NCBI GenBank assembly: GCA_032622095.1
Contig: CP136069.1
Location: 85,460,958 to 85,524,957 of the forward strand
Direction of reading: 5' to 3'
Length of the DNA: 64,000 nucleotides
DNA from: Siphonodentalium dalli
Taxonomy: Eukaryota; Mollusca; Scaphopoda; Gadilida; Siphonodentaliidae
The translations under genes were made by a program, and so were the position numbers. This document shows, one piece after another, positions 9,399-18,992 of this stretch. A model generated the notes under the pieces. It had not been told where the DNA came from. It did not search any database and saw only the letters and a program-made list of their open reading frames with translations. How positions within the stretch are numbered: the stretch's first letter is position 1; each line of letters starts with the position of its first letter.

Positions 9399-10061
9399 AT
9401 GCAAACCTATATTGATGAAAACTCCTTGAAGTTTCAATCACCAACAAATATTGCTGTTGTGGGATGTACCAGTAGTGGAAAAACATTCCTCGTCAAAAGG
9501 ATATTAGAGAATTCAAAAACTATGTTCTCTCAACCTGTGCAAGCAACCTACCTGTGTTATAATACTTGGCAGCCTCTATACGAGACACTGTCAAAGAATA
9601 TTGTTTTCTATAAAGGAATACCTTCTAATGAGACAATAGACAAATGGTTGCAACAAACTGAAGGTCACAAATTATTAATTCTAGATGATCTGATGTCACA
9701 GGTTTGCAACAATCTTGATGTGTTGAATTTATTTACAGTCAAATGTCATCATTGTAATGTATCTAATATATTTATTTCACAGAACTTGTTTGCTCAAGGC
9801 CGATCTATGAGAACAATTTCCCTTAATACATATTACTTTCTTTTGTTTGAGAATCGCAGGTGTGTGCAGCAGGTACTCTCATTGGCCAGACAGGCATTTC
9901 CTGATAAATATAATTTTTTTCTCGATGCATATTATTCTGCAACTAAATCTCGTTATGGGTATATATTACTTGACTTTCATCCAAAGTCAGACAGACGTTT
10001 GCAATTGAGAAGCAAAATATTTCCATCTGAAAACGCTATTATTTACGCGTCAAAGGAATGA
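9399..10061 (+). CDS. Polinton A32/FtsK-HerA-like genome packaging ATPase
   Basis: 220 aa from ATG 9399; an upstream TTG at 9375 is less likely. Walker A is GCTSSGKT at residues 22-29 and Walker B is KLLILDDLM with D96-D97. A short conserved strand NIFISQNLF followed by GRSMRTISLN lies where FtsK/HerA-type packaging ATPases have their sensor region and arginines. The family powers DNA translocation into the capsid. The gene lies directly after the major capsid gene, the usual Polinton arrangement, and its stop overlaps the next start (ATGA at 10058-10061). The frame is intact. Confidence 0.92.
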   Translation: MQTYIDENSLKFQSPTNIAVVGCTSSGKTFLVKRILENSKTMFSQPVQATYLCYNTWQPLYETLSKNIVFYKGIPSNETIDKWLQQTEGHKLLILDDLMSQVCNNLDVLNLFTVKCHHCNVSNIFISQNLFAQGRSMRTISLNTYYFLLFENRRCVQQVLSLARQAFPDKYNFFLDAYYSATKSRYGYILLDFHPKSDRRLQLRSKIFPSENAIIYASKE

Positions 10062-10405
10062 AGATTGGAAAATATTTCAACTTCCTCACTTCATTGCTGA
10101 GAAGTAAAGTGGATCACAGAAAACTTATTCTACAAAGTTCACCAAAAGATGCTATCAAATTTCTGGCAGAATGTGTACTCAATATTATTCGTGGAAATAT
10201 TTCTGTATCACGTGACAGTGAACGAAAATTATATAAATACAGAGCAATCTTAAGAGAAATTGTTCAAAAGAATGTGCCTTTGACAGTGCGCAGACAAAAA
10301 CTAACTCAAGTTATACATCTGTTGACAATAGTGATCAGAGCTGTTTTACGCTTATTTACAGAATGTCAAGGAATTGATACTTATTCCGGAAGAAGAACAT
10401 GTTAG
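10058..10405 (+). CDS. Conserved small Polinton protein downstream of the ATPase (115 aa)
   Basis: The core has SPKDAIKFLAECVLNIIRGN, then a basic RKLYKYRAILREIV helix, then VPLTVRRQKL and a hydrophobic tail. Small proteins with this ECxLNxxxGN layout and a basic middle commonly follow the capsid and ATPase genes in Polintons; I believe they are virion-associated, but the role is not established here. Beyond residue about 100 the frame reads GIDTYSGRRTC, while the overlapping frame reads ELILIPEEEHV and continues 100 codons. A frameshift near 10360 joining the two is possible. The start overlaps the ATPase stop. Confidence 0.6.
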   Translation: MKIGKYFNFLTSLLRSKVDHRKLILQSSPKDAIKFLAECVLNIIRGNISVSRDSERKLYKYRAILREIVQKNVPLTVRRQKLTQVIHLLTIVIRAVLRLFTECQGIDTYSGRRTC

Positions 10406-10406
10406 T

Positions 10407-10691
10407 ATGTGTCAAAAGCTGAACAATGATAAACAAAGTGTTGATATTTCTATGTCACAAATAGAAAAGAGTGACTACTACAAACAAAACTGTCAGCCGG
10501 TTTGTTCAGAAACTATATCCAATGAGTGTACCAAAGACAGCAAATCACATATAGAAAACAGTGACTACTACAAACAAAACTGTCAGCCAGATTGTTCAGA
10601 GGCTATATCCAATGAGTGTACCAAAGACTGCAAACCAACTGCCAAAATATCCAAAATAAAAAAACAAAAAATCAAATGGCTCACTTTGTGA
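10407..10691 (+). CDS. Unrecognised protein with a duplicated ~30-residue cysteine block
   Basis: The open frame extends from before 10374, but the first ATG is at 10407. The middle consists of two near-identical ~30-residue blocks, each with SDYYKQNCQP, then CSE.ISNECTKD. They are encoded by a direct ~90-bp duplication (about 10456-10635). The C-terminus is basic (KISKIKKQKIKW). Three cysteines per block suggest disulfide or metal binding. The 5' part overlaps the previous gene and may be its continuation after a frameshift. Function is unknown; it could be a virion protein tail. Confidence 0.4.
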   Translation: MCQKLNNDKQSVDISMSQIEKSDYYKQNCQPVCSETISNECTKDSKSHIENSDYYKQNCQPDCSEAISNECTKDCKPTAKISKIKKQKIKWLTL

Positions 10692-11156
10692 ATGTATTGA
10701 TGGTATGCAAACTACTATTTATATATACATATAACACATACATATATATATCTATATATTCTTTCCCTTTTTTTGTAAATATTTATATGTAGTTACTTTT
10801 CGTTTGTTTGTATTAAACTGTTTTGTAAATAGATTCATGTTTAGTTCAACAAATTCCCAATGATATTTATATCAAACAAAAATCAGTGGGGTTGTTGCAA
10901 ACAATATTTGCACAAATGTTTATATATATTTAATGTTGGTATATGCAAATTAGCAGCTGTTAACTTACTGAGCTGTGCCACTCTTATACAAGCTGAAGTT
11001 TGCTATATATTGATATTGTCTATATAAACAATGTTTGTGTCTGTTGGGTATATTTTAGCTTATAGTTACACCAAATGGTTCACTATATATTTATTCTGAA
11101 TAAGCACAAAGACTGCTTGTTAACTAACACAGGATTATTTTTGTGTAAACCACGTT
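10692..11156. other. Non-coding spacer ahead of the polymerase gene
   Basis: AT-rich, with repeated TATATATA-like tracts. An ACTATATATTTA box at about 11082-11093 lies roughly 65-75 bp before the polymerase ATG and could act as a TATA element. No open frame or RNA gene is evident. Confidence 0.4.
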
Positions 11157-14100
11157 ATGCAGAACCAAGAGGCACAAAATGTTTCAACTCCCAGATTTGA
11201 TTGTGACAAATGTAATAGAACTTATGCAAATCATAGCTCGTTGAGGAAAAACAAGATTATGCATGATGAGGATTATATATGTGAATTGTGCAACAAAGAG
11301 TTTAAGACAAATGAAACTTTGAGTAGACATCTCAGGAATATTCACAAAAGAGAGCCAAGAAAAAGGCAGAAAGTTGAATCGATTCAGAGCTCAAATAGAA
11401 CAACAACACAAACGCCAAAAGTTGAAACGATTCAGAGCTCAAATAGAACAATACAACCACCAAATATCATTAATCAAGTTCTTAATGATAGTATATCAGC
11501 AGAGGGACAATCGAATGACTCTAGTGACAGTGAACTGGAAAATGAAACTTCAGCGTTGAATAAGATTGTGACTGTGGTGAAAATTAAACCAGCAAACAGG
11601 CCGGAAACAGATGATATGATTGTGTTTTTCGCTAACAACAGAAAAAAGATTTTGACCATTCTGGAGGAAAAAATGCAGCGATATAATGGAATGAAATGGC
11701 ATCTCAGTCTGTGCATTTCAATGTTCAAGCCAAGCGATGAGCAGGGTGGAGAGGATAGTGTTATAGAGACACACTTTCGAACGCAACTATTCAAGTGTGT
11801 GACCAGTGATCAATTGGACATTGCCGATATTAATACTGGGTTTCACAAAATGTTCGAATCATTCAACACCTTTATACATAGGGGCAGTGGTTGGAGAATA
11901 AGGAGAATACAGCATTTGGATATCAGTATGGCAATGTATAAACCTTTGTCAGCCAGCAGCTATATAGCAACGCCAAGCGAGCTAACTCATTCACGATCGA
12001 TAATCAATGTAGTAAACAATGATGAATACTGCTTCGTGTGGGCTGTTTTGGCTAGTGTACACCGAAAAATGAACAATCCGAACCGTGTGAGCACTTATTT
12101 GCCATACAAAGACAGCCTTCGGTTGAACGGATTGACTTTTCCAATGAAAATAGAAGATATCACAAAGTTTGAGCGGATGAACAATATATCTGTGAACGTA
12201 TTTGGCTATGAGGACAAACAGGTGTTCCCTTTAAGGATAACTAATATATATCCTCCAACCGAGCCTCATGCAGACCTGCTATTGTTTCACAATGAAGATA
12301 AAACACATTATACATGTATAAAAGATTTGGATAGACTCTTAACAAGATTCAAAAGGCAAACATCACACAAGAACTATTTTTTCTGTAGATTTTGTCTGTG
12401 TTCATTTCGAACTTGGACTGACAGGGATGCACATATGCAGGATTGTCAAGCTTTCGGCTCTCAAAAAACCTGTTATCCTGCAGAAAAGGATAAAATTGTG
12501 CGATTCAATGAATACAACAAAAAATTTATAATCCCATTCTGCATCTATGCTGACCTGGAAACGACTGTTGAGCAAATTAGCAAATGCGACCCAAACCCTG
12601 ACATTTCCTCCAGCACACCATATGCAAATCTCAATCCACTCAGTTTTGGAATCAAACGTGTTTGCAAGGTGGATGAGACCTATACAAAACCTACATTTAT
12701 CTATAGCTCAGACACTGGTGTTATAGACTATTTTCTAGAAAAACTATTTGAGGAGGTTGAGGAAATTGAAAGTATTTTAGAGGAAACAGCTGATATGATC
12801 ATCACGGAAAAGCAGCAACTGGACTTTGAAACAGCAACGGAATGTTATAATTGCAATAGAAAGTTTAACGAAAACAGAAGGAAATGCCGCCACCACTGCC
12901 ATGTCAGCGGGCTCTACAACGGACCCAGTTGCGATGGCTGTAATTTGCATCTCAAAGCGCCTTTATTTATTCCCGTGATTATGCACAATCTTCGTGGATT
13001 TGATTCGCATCTTATATGTCAAGCTATGGGAAAGTTCGGCGAACCTATTACATGTATACCCAATAATATGGAAAAATATCTGTCTTTCAGTATAGGAAAA
13101 TTACGCTTTATCGACTCTTATCAATTTTTGAACGCATCGCTGGAGACGCTGGTAGAAAACTTGAAAGACTTTGACAACTATAATTTTCCTTATCTAAATG
13201 ATGAGGGATTCACACCTGAACAATGCAATTTGCTCAAGAGGAAAGGTGTATACTTCTATGAGTATGTCACATCAGTAAATGTGTTTGGTGAAACGAAACT
13301 TCCGGAAAAGGACAAATTTTACAACAAAATGACAGAAAGTAATATTACTGATTCAGAATATCAACATGCCCACAATGTTTGGACCAAATTCAATATGAAA
13401 AATCTGGGCGACTACCATGATCTTTATTTAAAAAGTGATGTCTGTTTGTTAGCCTGTGTATTTGAACAGTTTCGAGATATCTGCTATCAGTACTATGGTC
13501 TGGATACCCTCCATTTCTATTCTGCTCCAGGTTATAGTTGGAGTGCAATGCTCTTAAAAACTGATGCCGAATTTGAGCTTATAACTGATCCTGATCAGTA
13601 CATTTTCTTCGAAAAGGGAATAAGAGGCGGAATTTCCTGCATAACACAGCGATTTGCAGAGGCCAATAATAAATATATAGGCGAAAGTTATGATACAACA
13701 CAAGAAACATCCTATGTCGCATCATACGATGCTAATAATTTATATGGGTGGAGTCAATGTCAACCAATGCCATATCGCTCATTTCAATTCTTGACTCAAG
13801 AGGAAATAAGCAATTTGGACATCAGTTCAATAGCTTTTGATGACAAACATGGATATGTGCTAGAAGTTGATCTAGAGTACCCAGAACATCTACATGATAC
13901 GCACAACTGCTATCCACTGGCTGTTGAGCGACGCCGTTGTGACTTTGATGAAATTTCGCAATATAGTCAGCAGCTATGGCGTTTGCATAATGGAGATGCC
14001 AAATTCCATACCACAGAAAAACTAGTGTTAACATTATATGATAAACAACATTATATTATTCACTACAAAAATCTGCAACAGTGTCTGGAGTTGGGACTCA

Positions 14101-14958
14101 AGTTGAAAAAAATTCACAGAGTTTAACACACAAAAGCGAGCCGAAGCTAAAAATGCCACTGAAAAATTTATATTCAAACTCTTGAATGTGTCGATATATG
14201 GAAAGGCTCTCGAAAATGTTCGAGGAAGGGTGAATATTTCATTAATAAATAATGAACACAAATTGAGAAAATATATATCAAAACCATCATTCAAACGTTT
14301 TGAGATTTTTAATAATGACTTGGTTGGAGTTGAATGCAGCAAAGTGAAACTCGTTTTGAACAAACCAGTCTATCTCGGATTCGCAATTCTGGAATTATCA
14401 AAGTATTTGATGTATGATTTTCACTACAACTATATTAAAAAACTGTATGGTGAGAATGCAAAATTATTATTCACCGACACAGACTCTTTGACCTATCATG
14501 TGAAGTGTGAGGATATTTATAATGATATGTTACAAAACAAAGAACTGTTTGACACCAGCAACTATGATAAAGACCACTTTTTATACAGCAGTGACAACAA
14601 GGCCCAAGTTGGGTTAATGAAAGATGAATCTTATGGAATACCAATAAAGAGCTTTTGTGGACTTCGCTCTAAAGTGTATGCATATTGCTATGGCGATACT
14701 GAGAAAAGAAGAGCGAAGGGAGTTGTTAGAGGCGATCAAAAACTGAAATTTGTTGACTATTACAATTGTTTGTTTGGAAATACAGACCAGACAATGTGTA
14801 GGTTCAACAGAATTTTGAGCAAGAAACACCAACTTTTTTGCACACATATAAATAAACGCGCCCTGAGTGCATTTGGTGACAAGCGATATATTGCAGATAA
14901 TGGCATCACCACACTCAGCTTTGGCCATTATGCTATTCAGTATAATACCCAAAGTTAG
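11157..14958 (+). pseudogene. POLB: Protein-primed type B DNA polymerase of the Polinton, broken by a small deletion
   Basis: The first frame (11157-14126, 989 codons) begins with two C2H2 fingers. The first has C16, C19 and H36 but N32 instead of the first histidine; the second, C42-C45-H58-H63, is complete. Exonuclease motifs follow: D466-L-E468 in IYADLET, D616 in LRGFDSHL, and YHDLYLKSDV at 753-762. Polymerase motif A is YDANNLYGW with D858. The frame ends after KKIHRV. Another frame, open from 14107, resumes with NTQKRAEAKNATEKF and carries motif B (NVSIYGK) and motif C (FTDTDSLTY) to 14958. A short conserved stretch between the two parts is missing, so this is a deletion with frame loss rather than an intron: no GT-AG pair fits. 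The enzyme would replicate the element by protein priming. Confidence 0.92.
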
Positions 14959-15225
14959 TGGAAGTGGTTTATTAATATTAGAGGCCTTTGGTTTCAAATT
15001 CTGCACACTTAGTCATCCACATGCACACAGCGCACTGTAAACTTGATCATTGATCTATATAGGTTGTGGAGGAAAAATATTAATTTGCAAACAATATGTA
15101 ATATATTGTATTCTAATATACGCAACCACCTTTATCAGTGAACTGATGTCATTCCTTGCATATATAGGTCAATAGTCATATATTATATGTTGAACAGATA
15201 TTGAAATATACTGAAAATAAAGGGA

Positions 15226-15474
15226 GACTGTACCTAAAACCGGCTATTTATCTTAGGGAGGCTCATATCTTGCTATATGGTGTTTGAAATTGATCAACTA
15301 AACACATTGGTGCATACTTTGTTTTCATTCCCGACTCAAATTGAATATATATTGATTCAATTTGAGTCAGGAATGAAAACAAAGTACATCAATGTGCTTA
15401 GTTGTTAAATTTCGTTCACCATATAGTAAGAAATGTGTCTCCCTAAGATGAATATCTGGATTTAGATACAGGGG
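15226..15474. repeat. Palindromic MITE-like element, ~115-bp arms
   Basis: The left arm starts CTGTACCTAAAACCGGCTAT and contains ATCTTAGGGAGGC. The right arm is its inverted copy, ending GGATTTAGATACAGG. The arms meet near 15345 at ATTGAATATATATTGATTCA. It lies just behind the polymerase gene, inside the Polinton. Confidence 0.75.
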
Positions 15475-16591
15475 GCCCTTTTAACAGCAGTTATACAAAT
15501 ATATATATAAAATATATAAAAATATATAAATAAAGAGCAAAACATTTGTACTAGAGCTGTACTTTATACTGATTAAATATGTCCTGACTGATATAACGCT
15601 TAGTTGAAAAGACTAAAATTTAGCAAAATCTCTTTATTAACCAAGACTTGTTTCTTTCTTTTTTTATTTGTGAACAATAGCATGCACGGTTTATAAGTCA
15701 CTTTTTTTTATTTCTTTCTTCTTTTTTTTTTGCAATTTTCTGAAACAAAATTGAGACTATATTACAACTTGACAGTTTGATAGTAATAAATCAGTCAGGA
15801 TATCTTTAACCACAACACATCTGTATATCCATATGAGGTAGACTGATAAATTTGAAAAGAAAACAGTTATTAGCTGTTCCAACCTACAAATAAATAAATA
15901 GGAATAAAGTAGATAACAACGTTCCATTTATAAAAAAATGGGTTATATATCACAAATCAAGTGACTAAAAAAAGAAATACAAACAACATTATTTACAGTG
16001 ATTGATCAACAAAGTTGAACAAACTATAGTGCATATTTGCATGAGGTAGACTGACAAACATCTCAAAATGCTGTTAAATATCTCTTAGATTCCTAGTTAT
16101 TCGATTGTAGGAATGTGAATAGACAAAAGGAGTGCTAAATTTGTAGGGAGTTCATATTGCTAAGAGAACAGTTTTTTTTTTTTTTAAATTATTTTAACTG
16201 TTCAAACCTACAAATGGGCTATATATCACAATCCAAATGGCTGTTTTAGTTAAACTATGTCAGGTGCAACAGCATACAAACACCTATTAAGTTTGGTTTC
16301 TGACTACATTTTAAGAAATCTGACTTAGTAGCCTATTTGTTTGTGCACTCAATTTGCTGAGTTCAGAATAATAAGAACATCAAGTTTTCAACTATTATCT
16401 GTTTAATCCCACAGATGAATAAATAGGAATAAAGAAGATAATAGTGTCAACCCAGTTGTAAGAGGACTTACATATCAAATGTCAGATGTCAGATTTCGAG
16501 TGAACAAATGTATAGTATAATGACTGTTAACGTATGTGCAGAATATACATGTTTGCAAAAAATATTGTGCGTTTTGGGATTCGCAAAATAA

Positions 16592-16814
16592 TTTCCTCAT
16601 CAAGCCTTGAAATAGGGTGTCTGTCATTTGCAGAATGAGGTCCATAGAGGGCGAATTTAGTGATACTACCCCGTATAGCAAGCTAGCATCACCAAATTCA
16701 CTCTCTGGGAAACCTCATTCTACTGAGACATAGTGGGCTAGCATCACCAAATTCACCCTCTGATAAACATCATTCTGCAAATGACAGACATCCTATTTCA
16801 AGGATTGTTCCTCA
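16592..16814. repeat. Inverted repeat around CTTGAAATAGGGTGTCTGTC
   Basis: Left arm TTGAAATAGGGTGTCTGTCA pairs with TGACAGACATCCTATTTCAA near 16782-16803. Inside lie two further copies of a GCTAGCATCACCAAATTCAC block in direct order and a diverged inverted one. Confidence 0.65.
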
Positions 16815-17092
16815 TACTCTGAATGTATATAAATATCAGTGAACAGTTCATAATAGATGAGGAATAATGGTCAATTCTGATCAGTCAAATTGAGAGTTTG
16901 CCATAATTATTTAACAATATGTTTAAACACTGTGTTCCCTTTGTAGAACGTAAATTTATAAAAATGTTTATAAAAAATAAACGTAACTAGTAAACAAACA
17001 AAAATAAGAGAAAAACAAATCAACAGTATTTACAGTGTTTGTTCATATATATTTTGCAAATTGTGTCGCTAGTATTTTTCATTTGTTTTGAA

Positions 17093-17278
17093 ATTAAGGT
17101 ACCTTTAAGAACAAAATGTGCTTTGTCACCAATGTACACAGAAATATTGTTGCTATTTCACATGAAAGTAATACCACCAAAGAAAATTAAGGCACCTTTA
17201 AGCACAAAATGTGCTTTGTAACCAAGGTATACAGAAATATTGTTGCTATTTGACATGAAAGTAATAACACCTAAGATT
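17093..17278. repeat. Tandem duplication of ~93 bp
   Basis: Two adjacent copies begin ATTAAGGYACCTTTAAG and share ACAAAATGTGCTTTGT and CAGAAATATTGTTGCTATTT with few differences. Confidence 0.8.
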
Positions 17279-17793
17279 GTGTTTGGTTTGACAGACAAAC
17301 TCCTTGTAAATAAATATGCCTTCATATATTTGTGATAAACATAAAATAAATCAATATTCAGCTGGTAATGAACTGTTGTTTTCCTTGATTAAATATTAAA
17401 AGTCCTATCAATTCCATGCCATAGTATTACAATATGTTTTATTGGACACTTATTGTGAGTTTAAGTAGACAATATACCAGCAACCAGGTGTGAAATATAA
17501 CCAGAAACCTTCTAACAATAGACATGTTGTAGGTGATTTGACACATTTAACCCTTTCATTATACCAAAATTGATGGTGCAGCATTAACAATACTGTGTCA
17601 ATGCATTCTCCTATATATATATGTATCTTCCAGTGAGACATGCCCAATATATAAGAAAATATATTGGCACAGAATTTCAAAAACAAAAAACAAAAAACAA
17701 AAAATTAGACAGTTCAGTGAAATACAGAAGTTTACTGTTTGTAAAGAACTGCAATATTACTGTTTGTAAACTACAAGATTTAAAGGTGTTCAA

Positions 17794-18164
17794 TCCTATA
17801 TTACTATTTGTTTGGCTTTGAGGGGTAAAAAATATTTGATTTGAGTCGAGGAACCTACCAATTAACACTCAGGGTGAACAGATATGGATATTTGAATTTT
17901 CATTAATTCTATTTTTTCTGTCCCAGAACACAGTCAAATTTGCGTTATTATTACCACTTGATTTTAGAGTTACCCATCCTTGTCTGTTTGAATAGTGTTT
18001 TGGTGTTCACATTTCGAGCAAATTACGAAGGTAAGGTTTCATCTCGAGAAAATAACAAATTTAAAAAAAACAATATCTAATGACTGCAAGCTTTGTTTGA
18101 TAGGTTCCTCGACTCAAATTAAATATTTTTTACCCTCAAAGCCAAATAAATAGTAATATAGGAC
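17794..18164. repeat. Inverted repeat, ~65-bp arms, 240-bp loop
   Basis: The left arm (17794-17859) contains TTTGGCTTTGAGGGTAAA-like sequence and GAGTCGAGGAACCT. The right arm (18100-18164) is its complement, with AGGTTCCTCGACTC and TTTACCCTCAAAGCC. Confidence 0.75.
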
Positions 18165-18301
18165 CCACTGTTCGGTTTGTTGTTGTTGGAGTCTGTTGAT
18201 ATGGGGAACCCTCTGATCGGATTGAATACCTTTAATAAGTTATTAGTTTGGTGAAATAAAAAGTTGCTAATAAATCTGAAAAGACTCATTCTCGCCAATA
18301 A

Positions 18302-18484
18302 AAAAGTGCTGAAAGGGAAATCAGGTTTTGAAAATGTACCGAATGGTACACAGGGGGTTGAAAACTCATTCTAAATCACTTTTAGTTTTCATGTCTGACT
18401 ACATACATACGTTAGTGCTGATCACAAATCCCTGTGTACCATTCGGCACATTTTCAAAACCTGGAATACCTTCAGCACTTGTGT
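18302..18484. repeat. MITE-like inverted repeat, family also at 58.5 kb
   Basis: The left end AAAAGTGCTGAAAGGG and the TACACAGG / GGTTTTGAAAA blocks are mirrored by TTTTCAAAACCTGG and TTCAGCACTT at the right. A related, longer element lies at 58527-58790, so the family transposes in this genome and entered the Polinton after or with its insertion. Confidence 0.7.
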
Positions 18485-18937
18485 TAGAAAAAAAAAGTTT
18501 GTACAGTCTGACACACAAAAGATTTCTAACAGCTGAATAGCCCTAAATAAGTTAATCTATAATCGCTCTGACCAAAAATATTCTATATAGATTAACACTA
18601 GGATTTCAAATATGAACTAAACAAGTTGTTCACCTCCTACTAGTATCTTAACATCATTCCTTTGGAGTTACTGTTTTAGTATTTTGTTTTTTTAATATAG
18701 CTAAATGGGGGTTAAGCCATATACTAAAATAGTTGGTATTGCCAAGTTTCACACCCCATTTGTCAGTCATAATTTTGCGTGTGCTCTTACTGTTTTTTTT
18801 TTTTTTATTAACACAGAGTTTTATAGTTATAGTCTGTTTAGGCACTAAGACAAAAGCAAAATATGCGAATTACTGTTTGCGTAGGTACAAAGACCATGGA
18901 CATGTTAGGACACAACATGAATTTATGATAGACCTGT

Positions 18938-18945
18938 TATAAAAG
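18938..18945 (+). promoter_or_regulatory. TATA box of the spliced PC4-like gene
   Basis: TATAAAAG lies 55 bp before the ATG at 18993. Initiator-like TCATT and TCAGT occur 32-38 bp downstream (about 18970-18978). Spacing is right for a polymerase II core promoter with a ~20-base leader. Confidence 0.6.
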
Positions 18946-18992
18946 CCCATATGGTATTCCATTTACTAGTCATTCAGTTTTCAACTTCAAAT

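Larger units (their letters stand above)
14959..18937. other. ~4 kb non-coding, AT-rich, with palindromes and small duplications
   Basis: No supportable gene. The longest open frames are under 80 codons and overlap repeats. An AATAAA at 15216-15221 could end the polymerase transcript. The inverted and tandem repeats listed separately account for much of the interval. Poly-T tracts occur at about 15655-15735 and 16170-16190. Confidence 0.5.

Noticed and set aside
14126-14182. Intron explaining the polymerase frame change
   Set aside because: No GT-AG pair fits, and protein sequence is missing rather than interrupted.
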